Assembly: GCF_000507185.2 (NCBI RefSeq)
Contig: NZ_AYTM02000001.1
Coordinates: forward strand, 1 to 64,000
DNA length: 64,000 bases
Reading direction: 5' to 3'
DNA from: Pseudomonas syringae KCTC 12500
GTDB lineage: Bacteria; Pseudomonadota; Gammaproteobacteria; Pseudomonadales; Pseudomonadaceae
Shown here: positions 1 to 10,500 of the stretch, piece by piece
Layout of the letters: every line of letters starts with the position of its first letter
Position numbering within the stretch: the first letter of the stretch is position 1
Program-made: the position numbers and the translations under genes
Notes under the pieces: generated by a model
What the model was told of the DNA's origin: nothing
What the model saw: the letters and a program-made list of their open reading frames with translations, nothing else
Databases searched by the model: none

Positions 1-3000
1 TGAGGGTTTCAGAAGCGGCGAGCATGCCGCCCTGAAACTGGTAGTAGTCATTTGAGTCGAGCAGGTCGTGCTCGCGATTGTCCTGATTCTGCAGCACCGC
101 CTGCACCTGAGAAAGCCGCTGGGCAAAGCGCTGGCGCGCGGGGCGTACCTTCATCGGCAGCGCCATAGGCGTAACCACCCCAATTGAGGTAAACCTCGGC
201 AAGGTCGTCGCGGCTCTGCCACAGACGGCCATCGATAGCGCCCTGCACGCCAGCGCCGTAGGCACCGGGTTTGGCACCAAATATCCGCCAACCAGCCTGA
301 CGCGCCGCCTCCTCTTCATTCAGGCCTTCTGCGATGAAGCCTTGCCGTTCTTCACGGACCCTGGCCGCCAGCGGGTTCATGTCGTCGGGCTCGTCAAGCG
401 CCGCGACGGCCTGCACCGCAGCGTCGAACAGCTTGATAAGGTTGGCGAAAGCGTCGCGGAAGAAACCGGAGACCCGCAGTGTCACGTCCACTCGTGGGCG
501 GTCGAGCAGGCTGATCGGCAGAATCTCGAAGTCATCGACCCGCTGACTGCCCGTCGCCCATACCGGACGCACGCCCATCAGCGCCATGGCCTGGGCGATG
601 TCGTCACCGCCGGTACGCATGGTCGCCGTGCCCCACACCGACAGGCCCAACTGGCGCAGGTGATCGCCATGGTCCTGCAGGTGTCGTTCCAGCAACAGGT
701 TGGCGGACTGGAAGCCGATTCGCCAGGCCGTGGTGGTCGGCAGGTTGCGCACATCCACGGTAAAAAAGTTGCGGCCAGTGGGCAGCACATCCAGGCGTCC
801 CCGGCTCGGCGCGCCGCTGGGGCCTGCCGGCACGAAATGACCACTCAGCGCGTCAAGCATGCCCTGCATTTCGCCGGGGCCGCAGGCATCCAGACGCGGC
901 GCGACGACGTCACGCAGGCTGTCGAGAATCTGGGCCAGATCATCGTGCGCCGGCAAGTCGGTCAACGCTTCGCCCTGCGTGACGCGTTCGATAAGGATGG
1001 CGGCGTAAAGCTCCAGCCGCTCGCGCGCGTCGCCCGCACTGCGCCAAGGGTCGCTGCTCAAGGCCTGCAACGCAGCGGGGCGCGGGCCGATCCAGGGTTC
1101 GGCCAGCTCGCAGTTCAGCGGGTCGAAGTCCAGCTCGAACGCCTTGCTCAACGCGCGCAACAGGCTGGACTGCGCGCCACGCCCGTCACCACGCGGAATA
1201 CGCAGCAGCGCCAGCAAAGTGTCGATGCGCAGACGGCCTTGTGGCGACTGACCGAAAATATGCAGGCCATCGCGAATCTGCGATTCCTTCAGATCACACA
1301 GGTAAGTGTCCAGACGTGGCAGCCAGAGCGCCGCGTCGGCATCGCTGTCGAGGTTCTCGCCCAGCGCCAGTTCGCGGTCGATATGGGTTTCACGGACCAG
1401 TTCGAGAATGTCACGCTGCAGCTCGCGCGCGCGGCGCGGATCGAGCATTTGCGCTTCATAGAATTCGTCGGCGAGCAGTTCCAGATTACGCAACGGGCCG
1501 TAGGTCTCCGCGCGGGTCAGCGGCGGCATCAAGTGATCGATGATGACCGCCTGAGTGCGCCGTTTGGCCTGTGCGCCCTCGCCCGGGTCGTTGACGATGA
1601 ACGGATAGATGTTCGGCATAGCGCCCAGCACCGCGTCCGGCCAGCAGGTTCGCGACAACCCCACGCCCTTGCCCGGCAGCCACTCGAGGTTGCCGTGCTT
1701 GCCGACATGCACCACCGCATGCGCGCCGTAGGCCTTGCGCAGCCAGAAGTAGAACGCCAGGTAGCCATGGGGTGGAACCAGATCCGGGTCGTGATACACC
1801 GCGCTCGGGTCGACCTGATAACCCCGTGCCGGTTGAATGCCGATGAACGTGAGGCCAAAGCGCAGTCCGGCGATCATCATCCGGCCGCTGCGAAACATCG
1901 GGTCGGTGTCCGGCGTGCCCCAACGGGCATTCACCGCATCGCGATTTTCCTGCGGCAGTTCGTTGAACGCCGCCAGGTATTCCTCCAGCGCCATGCTCTG
2001 GTGACACGGGCGCTGGTCGATACTGTCCAGATCATTGGTCACGCCGCCCAGCAGTTGCTGGATCAGTTCGGTGCCAGTGTCCGGCAACGGTGCCAGCGGA
2101 TAGCCCTCGGCCTGCATGGCGCGCAGAATATTCAGCGCCGCAGCAGGGGTATCGAGCCCCACACCATTGCCGATCCTTCCGTCGCGAGTCGGGTAGTTGG
2201 CGAGAATCAGCGCCACGCGCTTTTCGCCATTGGGCAGGCGCGCAAGTTCGATCCAGCGCCGCGCCAGTTCCGCGACGAAATCCATCCGGTCCGGCTGGGC
2301 ACGGTAGCAGACCACGTCCGACTGGCTGCGCTCACTGCGCCAGGCCAGGTCCTTGAAGCTGATCGGCCGGCTGATAATGCGTCCATCCAGCTCCGGCAAG
2401 GCAATGTGCATCGCCAGATCACGAGCGCCAAGGCCCTGTTCGCTGGCCTGCCAGGCAGGCTCGTTGTCCTGCGCGCAGATGGCCTGAATGACCGGTACGT
2501 TGCGCCGGAACGGACGCAGATGCGGCGCTTCCGGACTCGACTGAGCAAAACCGGTGGTATTGAGGATCAGCTCGGTTTCAGCCTCATCCAGCCAGTCCTC
2601 CACCTGAGTGAAACAGCCGGGTTCCTTGAGGCTGGCCACAGCAATGGGCAGCGGGTTGATGCCTTGCGCCTGCAAGCGCACACAGAACTCGTCGATGAAA
2701 CCGGTATTGGCGGCCTGCAGGTGCGAGCGATAGAACAGCAGCGCCACCACTGGCTGCTCGGCAAGCCAGTCTGCCTGCCAATCGGCAAGCTGCGCGCTTG
2801 CCAGGCGAGGATGGTAGATGGCTGTGCGCGGCAACGGCGCGGGCTCGACCCAGGAATAATCGCGGTCCAGCCAGCGACTGGCCATGCAGTTGTACAACTG
2901 CAGCGCGTTCTGCAGGCCACCCTGACGCAGAAACTGCCAGAGTCGGTCGCGTTCCACGGCAGGCACGGTGCTCAGATCACTCAGTTCCGGATCAGGACGG

Positions 3001-3350
3001 TCATCACCGGGCACCAGAATGACCTGAACGCCGCGTGCCGCGAGCTCCATCAGCCGCTCGACGCCGTAGCGCCAGTAGCCAATACCGCCGTGCAGAGAAA
3101 TCAGAATGACCTTTGCGTGACGCAGCACTTCATCGACGTACAGGTCGACAGAGGCGTGATTCTGGACCTGCATCGGGTTGGCCAGACGCAGGCTGGGGTA
3201 GTCGTCGGGGAGCTGCCGGGCGGCTTCGGCCAGCAGCGCCAGGCTGGAGTCGCCGCTGCAGAGAATCACCAGCTCGGCCGGGGTCTGGCCCAGATCGGCA
3301 ATATTGTCGTCAGGTACGAAACCGCCGGGCTGGGTTCTCAGTAAATGCAT
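1..3350 (-). pseudogene. cobN: Aerobic cobaltochelatase subunit CobN, frameshifted and cut by the window edge
   Basis: Large subunit of the aerobic cobaltochelatase, which inserts Co2+ into hydrogenobyrinic acid a,c-diamide using ATP in vitamin B12 synthesis. About 1070 residues are clearly CobN-like, including the motif HVGKHGNLEWLPGKGVGLS. The start is the ATG at 3350, three bases after the cobW stop, so the two form one leftward operon behind a cobalamin riboswitch. Near the C terminus the frame breaks. After [11 protein letters not shown] the open frame runs on as nonsense to a stop at 48-50, while the expected CobN tail ([19 protein letters not shown] and on through [13 protein letters not shown]) lies one frame away and continues off the left edge. 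One extra base in the G run at 140-143 (C run on the coding strand) explains it. This is either a sequencing error or a recent mutation; the rest of the gene is intact. Confidence 0.93.
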
Positions 3351-3353
3351 GGG

Positions 3354-4418
3354 TCAGCCGACAATCGCAGCATTGAGTTGCGCTTGCAGGGCTGCGGCAT
3401 CCAGCTCCTGACCAATCAGCACCAGGTGCGTGGCACGCTCTTCATCGGCACGCCAGGCGCGGTCGAAGTGCTTGTCGAAACGAGTCCCGACACCTTGAAT
3501 CAGCAGGCGCATCGGCTTGCCGGGAATGGCCGCGAAGCCCTTCACACGCAGAATGCCGTGCTGCACCACCAGTTGATTCAGTGCATCGAGCAGGACTTTC
3601 TCATCGGCTTGCGGCAGCTTCAGGGAAATCGAATCGAACGCGTCGTGATCGTGGTCATCATGATCGTCATCGTCGTGGTGATCATGGTGGGTCTTGCGAG
3701 CATCGATATGCAGTTCGGACTCGGCACCGACACCCAGCAGCACGCTGATCGGCAGGCGACCACTGCTGGCTTCGATCACCTTGACCGCAGGCGGCAGCTC
3801 CTCGGCAACTTCGGCACGCACTGTCGCCAGACCTTCGGCGTCGATCATGTCGGCCTTGTTGAGGATCACCAGATCGGCGCTGGCCAGCTGATCGGCAAAC
3901 AGTTCGTGCAGGGGCGACTCATGATCCAGGTTGGGATCGAGTTTGCGCTGCGCATCGACTTGATCCGGGAAGGCAGCGAAAGTACCGGCCAGTACCGCCG
4001 GGCTGTCGACCACCGTGATCACCGCATCGACCGTGCAGGCGTTGCGGATTTCCGGCCATTGAAAAGCCTGGACCAGCGGCTTGGGCAGCGCCAGACCCGA
4101 GGTTTCGATCAGGATATGGTCGAGGTCACCACGGCGCGCGACCAGTTCGCGCATGACCGGGAAGAACTCTTCCTGCACGGTGCAGCACAGGCAGCCATTG
4201 GCCAGTTCGTACACTCGGCCGTTGGCTTCTTCTTCGGTGCAGCCGATCGTGCACTGCTTGAGGATTTCTCCGTCGATGCCTAGCTCGCCGAACTCATTGA
4301 CGATGACCGCAATGCGCCGCCCTTCGGCGTTGTCGAGCATGTGCCGCAACAGGGTGGTCTTGCCCGAGCCGAGGAAGCCGGTGACGATGGTGACGGGAAG
4401 CTTGGCCAGTGTTTTCAT
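3354..4418 (-). CDS. cobW: Cobalamin biosynthesis GTPase/metallochaperone CobW
   Basis: COG0523 G3E-family GTPase of 354 residues, thought to deliver cobalt for corrin-ring metallation. An N-terminal P-loop GFLGSGKTT is followed by the metal-binding motif GCLCCT, a GTP-specificity motif NKADM and a histidine/aspartate-rich stretch (HHDHHDDDDHDDHDHD, about residue 240) typical of metal-handling members. A CobW C-terminal domain closes the protein. The open frame runs further upstream, but the ATG at 4418 gives the canonical start MKTLAKLPVTIVTGFLG; the upstream part overlaps the cobalamin riboswitch leader and is not coding. The stop is 3 bases before cobN, so the genes are co-transcribed and probably repressed by adenosylcobalamin. 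Confidence 0.95.
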   Translation of the reverse strand: MKTLAKLPVTIVTGFLGSGKTTLLRHMLDNAEGRRIAVIVNEFGELGIDGEILKQCTIGCTEEEANGRVYELANGCLCCTVQEEFFPVMRELVARRGDLDHILIETSGLALPKPLVQAFQWPEIRNACTVDAVITVVDSPAVLAGTFAAFPDQVDAQRKLDPNLDHESPLHELFADQLASADLVILNKADMIDAEGLATVRAEVAEELPPAVKVIEASSGRLPISVLLGVGAESELHIDARKTHHDHHDDDDHDDHDHDAFDSISLKLPQADEKVLLDALNQLVVQHGILRVKGFAAIPGKPMRLLIQGVGTRFDKHFDRAWRADEERATHLVLIGQELDAAALQAQLNAAIVG

Positions 4419-4548
4419 CAGGTGCCCTTTGGCAATGCGGCGGGCAAACAGGACGAGAGCCGCATGCAGGACACGCAGATCGGATCGCCACCGGATCACC
4501 CCGCCCGGTTGTAGTGAGAATTCTCCAGGACCGCAGCACGTGTGGCCC

Positions 4549-4749
4549 GTTCGAGGCAGGTCTCCTGGCTCACGGCGGCGTGCGGCAGACAATGAATAAT
4601 GTGCCGACACGCATTCATCGCGCCTTCCCGCCGCAGCAGTGGCTGTGCAATGAACATGACCGTTTACAGTTGCGGGGGCAGCTGCGGCATGTACCGCATT
4701 CCCGTCTTAGCTCCACTGGGTGATGTTTTACCCGGGGAGAACCTCGAAC
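4549..4749 (-). promoter_or_regulatory. Cobalamin riboswitch upstream of cobW-cobN
   Basis: Read on the minus strand, this 201-nt leader has the cobalamin riboswitch hallmarks. These are the core GCCGCAGCTGCCCCCGCAACTG, the element GACGGGAATGCGGT, and the 3' B12 box GAGCCAGGAGACCTGCC. The ends pair perfectly as P1: GTTCGAGG (at 4749-4742) with CCTCGAAC (at 4556-4549). It lies 131 nt before the cobW ATG. The family normally switches off expression when adenosylcobalamin binds. The leader is distinct from the second riboswitch at 4992-5177 on the other strand. Confidence 0.93.
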
Positions 4750-4755
4750 CAGGGT

Positions 4756-4896
4756 GTGTAAAAACGTCACGAGCGAAGGCAAGACAAGGCAAAAACAGGC
4801 GAAAACGGCCGGGGTCGCGACCGACTCTAGGTGTTCTAAATGAGCATTTTTCGCCTGTTTTTAACGCAGTATTGCCAAGCGCAGTAGTTTTTACAC
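4756..4896. repeat. 141-bp MITE-like intergenic inverted-repeat element
   Basis: The ends are perfect 10-bp inverted repeats, GTGTAAAAAC (4756-4765) and GTTTTTACAC (4887-4896). Inside is a second perfect 15-bp inverted repeat, AAAAACAGGCGAAAA (4791-4805) against TTTTCGCCTGTTTTT (4848-4862), with a small palindrome GGTCGCGACC between. There is no open frame. The structure is that of a non-autonomous mobile repeat. I recall similar elements scattered between genes in P. syringae genomes, but cannot verify copy number from this window. It sits exactly between two divergent cobalamin riboswitches and could form a large hairpin on either transcript. Confidence 0.75.
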
Positions 4897-4991
4897 AGCT
4901 TGGAACCGGCAAGGCTACGCAGTGACTGCAGACAGGTCAATCGTTCAGATTGACGCTGCCCCGCCGCCCATGGTCTCCTGTGCGCCTTGTT

Positions 4992-5177
4992 TCGGGTGCC
5001 CCTCACGGGGTGAAACGGGAAACCGGTGCGCTCGCGTTGTCGAGCAAGTCCGGTGCTGCCCCCGCAACGGTAAGCGAGAGTAGGTCTGATCCACTGTGCC
5101 GCTGGCATGGGAAGGTGACCTTGCAGGCTTTGACGCACTGACGTCCTGGTCCCTCGCGAGCCCGGAGACCGGCCCGA
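4992..5177 (+). promoter_or_regulatory. Cobalamin riboswitch upstream of cbtB-cbtA-cobE-cobM
   Basis: Plus-strand leader with the riboswitch elements in order: GGGTGCCCC at the 5' side, ACGGGAAACCGGTGCG, the core CCGGTGCTGCCCCCGCAACGG, CATGGGAAGGTG, and the B12 box GCCCGGAGACCGGCC at about 5160-5174. P1 is TCGGG (4992-4996) with CCCGA (5173-5177). It ends 113 nt before the cbtB ATG. It should control the cobalt transporter genes and, through operon structure, cobE and cobM. Confidence 0.93.
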
Positions 5178-5290
5178 TATGCTTGCAATGACAAACCCGC
5201 GGTGGGCGGGCGCAGTTGAAACCTCCGGCGTCTGCCGGCAGGTTCTTTTGCGCGTGGCCCACTTGCCGATTACCAACAAGAGGGAACGCC

Positions 5291-5473
5291 ATGTCGACCA
5301 TCAGCAGCCACGCCGCCGCGCCCAGCTCCACACGCACTCAACGCCTGACAGCCGCCATCAGCGCTGCGCTTCTCGGCGCCTGCCTGGTGTATTTCGCCGG
5401 TTTCTCGCACATCGCGGCCGTGCACAACGCGGCACACGATACCCGTCACAGCGCTGCCTTTCCTTGCCATTGA
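5291..5473 (+). CDS. cbtB: Cobalt transporter subunit CbtB
   Basis: A 60-residue protein with one transmembrane helix (about residues 18-39) and a histidine-rich C terminus (HIAAVHNAAHDTRHSAAFPCH, here split by two non-histidine stretches). This is the usual form of CbtB, the small partner of CbtA in the B12-regulated cobalt uptake system. The ATG at 5291 is preceded by AGAGGGAA; the open frame extends upstream but only into the riboswitch leader. It is followed 10 bases later by cbtA and is first in the riboswitch-controlled operon. Confidence 0.9.
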   Translation: MSTISSHAAAPSSTRTQRLTAAISAALLGACLVYFAGFSHIAAVHNAAHDTRHSAAFPCH

Positions 5474-5483
5474 GGGCCTCACA

Positions 5484-6206
5484 ATGTTCAAGCGAATCGC
5501 CTACACCGCAGGTTTCACCGGCCTGCTCGCCGCCCTGTTGCTGACGCTGCTGCAAAGCCTGTGGGTGGTGCCGCTGATCCAGCAGGCCGAGACCTACGAA
5601 AACGCACCTGCCGAGCAACTGCATCAGCACGCGGAGGGCGCGATGGCCGAACACAGCCATGCCCATGACGAAGCGGCCTGGGAGCCCGAAAACGGCTGGC
5701 AGCGTGTGCTGTCCACCACTGGCGGTAACCTGGTGGTCGCGGTGGGCTTCGCCCTGATGCTTGCCGGGCTTTACACCCTGCGGGCGCCGGGGCGCACCGT
5801 GCAAGGCGCATGGTGGGGGCTGGCCGGTTTTGCCGTGTTCGTGCTGGCCCCGACCCTTGGGCTGCCACCCGAACTGCCAGGCACAGCCGCCGCCGAGCTG
5901 AGTCAGCGGCAACTGTGGTGGCTCGGCGCTGCCGCGTCGACTGCCGCCGGGCTGGCCTTGCTGGTGTTCGGTCAGAACTGGCTGCTCAAAGCGCTGGGTG
6001 TGGCGATTCTGCTGGTCCCGCATGTGCTTGGCGCGCCACAGCCGCTGGTCCATGAAAGCCTGGCTCCCGAAGCTCTGGAATCGCAGTTCATGATTGCCTC
6101 GCTGCTGACCAACGCGCTGTTCTGGGTCGCGCTGGGGTTGATCAGTGCCTGGCTGTTCCGCAGAAACGACGTGCACACCGCCAATGTCGACCTGCATCAG
6201 GCCTGA
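5484..6206 (+). CDS. cbtA: Cobalt transporter subunit CbtA
   Basis: Integral membrane protein of 240 residues matching the CbtA family, the predicted membrane component of a cobalt transporter found behind B12 riboswitches. It has about five to six hydrophobic helices and a histidine-rich loop (residues about 45-62, including HAEGAMAEHSHAHDE) suited to metal binding. It starts 10 bases after cbtB, and its end overlaps the probable start of cobE. Function is inferred from the family and the riboswitch/cob context. Confidence 0.92.
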   Translation: MFKRIAYTAGFTGLLAALLLTLLQSLWVVPLIQQAETYENAPAEQLHQHAEGAMAEHSHAHDEAAWEPENGWQRVLSTTGGNLVVAVGFALMLAGLYTLRAPGRTVQGAWWGLAGFAVFVLAPTLGLPPELPGTAAAELSQRQLWWLGAAASTAAGLALLVFGQNWLLKALGVAILLVPHVLGAPQPLVHESLAPEALESQFMIASLLTNALFWVALGLISAWLFRRNDVHTANVDLHQA

Positions 6207-6633
6207 TCCAGCGACCCTTCAACCCGGCGCACCTCTGGTTGCCGGGCTGGGCTGTCGGCGCGGCTGCTCGGCTGCGCTGTTGCGCGATCTGCTCGAGCAG
6301 AGCCTGCAGGCACTTGAGCTGGACATTGGCCGGGTGACCGCGCTGGCGTCCATCGACCTGAAAGAAACCGAGCCCGGCCTGCTTGAGCTGGCCGGGCAAC
6401 TGGCTGTGCCACTGGTGTGCTTCAACGCCGCGCAACTGGTGGCGTGGGAACAGCACCTCACGCACCGTTCTGCGCAGGTGTTCCAGAACACGGGCTGTCA
6501 TGGCGTCGCCGAGGGCTCGGCCCTGGCACTGGCGGCGCAACTGGGCGACGGTACGGCCACCCTGCTGATCGAACGGCAGAAAAGCGCGCAGGCCACATTT
6601 GCCTTGGCAATCAGCCCTGCGCACAGCGGATAA
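6184..6633 (+). CDS. cobE: Cobalamin biosynthesis protein CobE (CbiG C-terminal domain type)
   Basis: About 149 residues with the CobE/CbiG-C signature. [15 protein letters not shown] near the N terminus is followed by [17 protein letters not shown] and then [12 protein letters not shown]. CobE is a small protein of the aerobic corrin pathway with an incompletely defined role, possibly acting with the C-methyltransferases. The ATG at 6184 overlaps the cbtA stop by 23 bases and is the shortest in-frame ATG upstream of the conserved region; the true start could be a weaker codon further in. cobM follows 32 bases downstream. Confidence 0.88.
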   Translation: MSTCIRPDPATLQPGAPLVAGLGCRRGCSAALLRDLLEQSLQALELDIGRVTALASIDLKETEPGLLELAGQLAVPLVCFNAAQLVAWEQHLTHRSAQVFQNTGCHGVAEGSALALAAQLGDGTATLLIERQKSAQATFALAISPAHSG

Positions 6634-6665
6634 TCTCCCCGCGCTCACTCACCCCGGAGAATTCA

Positions 6666-7416
6666 TTGACTGTCTATTTTATCGGCGCAGGCCCTGGCGA
6701 TCCGGAGCTGATCACCGTCAAGGGCCAACGCCTGATTCGCAGCTGCCCGGTCATTATCTACGCAGGCTCGCTGGTGCCCTCGCCGTGCTGGAAGGTCATC
6801 AGGCCGTGCAGGTGACCAACAGCGCCGAACTGCATCTGGAGCAGATCATCGAGCTGATCACGCGCGCGCACGCACAGGGCCAGGATGTGGCGCGCTGTGC
6901 ATTCCGGAGACCCGAGCCTGTATGGCGCTATCGGCGAGCAGATCCGCCATCTGCGCGAATTGGGCATTCCGTTCGAAATCATTCCGGGGGTGACCGCGAC
7001 CGCTGCCTGCGCCGCGTTGCTGGGCGTCGAGCTGACCCTGCCGGACGTTTCGCAGAGCGTGATTCTGACCCGCTATGCCGACAAGACCTCAATGCCAGCG
7101 GCCGAGGGAACTGGCCAGTCTGGCCAGCCATCGGGCAACCATGGCGATTCACTGGGGGTGAACAACCTGCAGCGGATCGTCGAGGAGCTCATGCCACATT
7201 ACGGTGCCGACTGCCCGATTGCCGTGGTGCATCGCGCCAGCTGGCCGGATCAGGACTGGGCCGTTTGGCACGCTGGCAGATATTCAGGAAAAGGTACAGG
7301 CCAAGGGCTTTCGCCGTACGGCGCTGATTCTGGTCGGACGTGTACTTGCCGATGACACCTTCAGCGAGTCCTCGCTTTACCGCGCCGGGCATAGCCACCT
7401 GTTCAGGCCGGTGTAG
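6666..7416 (+). pseudogene. cobM: Precorrin-4 C11-methyltransferase CobM, with five single-base frameshifts
   Basis: CobM methylates C-11 of precorrin-4 with S-adenosylmethionine. The N terminus [20 protein letters not shown] and later blocks (HSGDPSLYGAIGEQI, PGVTATAACAALLGVELTLP, HYGADCPIAVVHRASWP, GFRRTALILVGRVL) are all present but in different frames. I infer a lost base near 6781, an extra base near 6896, an extra base near 7108 compensated by a lost base near 7153, and an extra T near 7264. Restoring them gives an ordinary full-length CobM of about 250 residues ending at 7416. The start is TTG at 6666 behind CGGAGA. So many one-base indels with no other decay suggest consensus error rather than an old pseudogene. 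Confidence 0.88.
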
Positions 7417-7470
7417 TCAGTACCGCCATGGTGATCGCAGTAATGAGCGGCGACGCATGGCGTGATGAAA

Positions 7471-7497
7471 AGCGTGCCAACGCTGGGCTGGCACGCT
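7471..7497 (-). terminator. Hairpin terminator between cobM and the oxidoreductase gene
   Basis: A perfect 9-bp stem, AGCGTGCCA/TGGCACGCT, with a 9-base loop. On the minus strand it is followed by TTTCATC, fitting rho-independent termination of the leftward oxidoreductase gene. It may also stop the rightward cob operon. Confidence 0.6.
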
Positions 7498-7514
7498 GAT
7501 CGGTATTGCCCTCC

Positions 7515-10500
7515 TCAGGCAGCCGCCTCATACAGCTTCGGCGCGGCCACTTCGCCGCTTTCCAGGCTCTTGCGCAGAATATCGGCCTGCACGGCAGCCG
7601 CTTTCATGGCGCTTTCCTTGATGTAGCCATAGCCGCGAATGCGTTCCGGCAGGCGTGCCAGACTCAAGGCGGTGTGGCGATTCTGCGCCTGAAGGTGTTG
7701 CAGGATCAGTTCGATATCGCTGACATAGCGTCAATCAGCGCCCTCTCCTGCTGACGTTCGAGACTGCGACCGAACGGATCGAGCGCCGTGCCACGGAGGA
7801 ATTTGAACGTCGCCAGCACGTCGAACGCGCGCAGCATCCACGGGCCAAAACTACGTTTGCGCGGCAGGCCATTGTGCGGATCGCGCTTGGCCAGCCACGA
7901 CGGTGCCAAGTGAAACTCCAGTCGATAGTCACCCTCGAACTGCGCTTGCAACTGGCGGGTAAACTCGCCGTTGCTGTACAGCCGCGGCCACTTCGTATTC
8001 GTCTTTATAGGCCAGCAATTTGAAGTAATTGAATGCCACGGCCTCGGTCAGCGTCGGCTGCTGGCCAGGGAACGCGCGCGATTCGCTGTCGCGTACGCGT
8101 TGCACCAATGCCAGATAGCGCTTGGCGTAGGCGGCGCTCTGATACTGCTTCGAAGGTATCGACATTGCTCTGGATGCGTTGATCAAGATCATTGGCTGCG
8201 GCTCGCTGACCTTGTTTTGCGGGTTGACGAAGGCCTCCACAGCGGCAGGATCATGCGCAGTACGACGCCCCCAGAGAAACGCCTGCTGATTCAGATTGAC
8301 CGCTACGCCGTTGAGTTCGATGGCCTTCTCGATGGCCGCCGAGGTCAATGGAATCAGGCCCAGCTGAAACGCATAGCCGAGCATGAACAGGTTGCTGGCG
8401 ATGCTGTCGCCCATCAGTCGAGTAGCCAGTGATGTGGCTTCGACAAAGTGGGTCTTCGCCGCGCCGACCGCCTCAATGATGGTCTGCTTCATGGCTTCGG
8501 CCGGAAACACGGCATCCGGATTGCGCGTGAACTCGGCGGTCGGTGTTTGCTGGCTGTTGACCACCGCATGGGAAATCTTGCTATCGAGCTTGGCGATCGC
8601 GTCCGGGCCGGCAGCCACCAGCAAGTCACAGCCGAGCAGCAGGTGCGCTTCACCGGCGGCGATACGCACGGCAAACAGATCCTCCTGGCGCGCGGCAATG
8701 CGGATATGGCTGACCACCGGACCGAATTTCTGTGCCAGACCGGCCTGATCGAGCACGCTGCAGCCCTTGCCCTCCAGATTCGCGGCATAGCCCAGCATCG
8801 CGCCGACGGTGGTCACCCCAGTGCCGCCGACACCCGGCAGGAGAATATTGAACGGCCTGTCGAGCGACGGCAGTGCCGGTTCCGGCAGACGCGCGAATGC
8901 TTCGACCTGCTTGGGCAACGCAGGCTTGCGCAGTTTGCCGCCATGCACGGTGACGAAGCTCGGGCAGAAACCCTCGACGCAGCTGAAATCCTTGTTGCAC
9001 GCGCTTTGATCGATTTCGCGCTTGCGCCCCTGCGCCGTTTCCTTGGGCAGTACAGACAGGCACCCGGATTTGACCCCGCAATCGCCGCAACCCTCGCACA
9101 CCGCCGGGTTGATCAACGCGCGCTTTTCCAGGTCAGGCATGGTGCCGCGCTTGCGACGGCGGCGCTTTTCAGTGGCGCAGGTCTGGTCGTAGATGATGAC
9201 CGACACGCCTTTGAACTCGCGTAACTCGCGCTGCACGCTGTCCAGATCGCGCCGATGATGAAAGGTGGTAATCGGTGCGAAGTCTTCACGATTCGGGTAC
9301 TTGTCCGGCTCGTCGGAAACCAGCGCGATGCGGTGCACGCCTTCGTTGAATACCTGACGACTCAGTTGATCGACGCGCAGCACGCCGTCGATCGGCTGGC
9401 CACCCGTCATGGCCACCGCATCGTTGTAGAGAATCTTGTAAGTAATGTTGACCTTGGACGCCACTGCCGCACGCAGCGCCAGGTGCCCCGAGTGAAAATA
9501 GGTGCCGTCGCCCAGGTTCTGGAAAACGTGCGGGTTTCGGTGAACGGTGCCTGACCGATCCAGGTCACGCCCTCGCCGCCCATCTGGGTGAAGGTATCGG
9601 TTTCGCGGTCCATCCAGATGGTCATGTAATGGCAGCCGATCCCGGCCAGGCGCGACTGCCCTCCGGCACCTTTGTCGAAGTGTTATGCGGGCAGCCGGAG
9701 CAGAAATGCGGGGTGCGCTGGGTGGTGAACAGCGGCGCCTGCAGCGCTTGCTCCTTGTCGCTGAGAAACTGCAGGCGCGCTTCGATCTGCGGGCTGCTGT
9801 AGAACGGCGCAAGGCGTTTGGCGATCACCCTGGCAATCATTGCCGGGGTCAGCTCGCTGAGGTTCGGCAGCAGTGAGCGGCCCTGCTCATCGAACTCGCC
9901 GACCACCACTGCCGGCGCTCAACAGGCCAGTTGTAAAGCTGACCGGTCAACTGGTCTTCAATGACACTGCGTTTTTCCTCGACCACCAGAATCTCGTCCA
10001 GCCCTTCGGCAAAGTCGTGCACCGACACCGGCTCCAGCGGCCAACTCATGCCGACCTTGAGCACGCGAATCCCGACCTTCTCGCACAGCTCCTGATCAAT
10101 ACCCAGCTCTTCGAGGGCCTGACGCACGTCCAGGTAGGACTTGCCGGTGGTGATGATGCCCAGCCGCGGTTGCGCAGAATCGATCACCACCTTGTTGAGC
10201 TGGTTGGCACGGGCGAAGGCCTGGCCGCGTAGATCTTGTAGGTGTTGAGTCGCGCCTCCTGGGCCAACGGCGGGTCCGGCCAGCGGATATGCAAACCGCC
10301 TTCGGGTATATCGAAGTCGTCAGGGATACGGGTTTTGATCCGCAAAGGATCGACCTCGACCACCGCAGAAGAGTCGACGTTCTCGGCAATGGTCTTCATC
10401 GCCACCCAGCAACCGCTGTAGCGCGACAGCTCCCAGCCAATGATGCCGTAGTCGAGAATCTCCTGAACATTACTGGGGTTGAGCACGGGGATCATCGATG

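Noticed and set aside
342..3344. Very long plus-strand open frame of about 1000 codons
   Set aside because: It is the antisense of cobN; composition is that of a GC-rich shadow frame and it has no recognisable domain.
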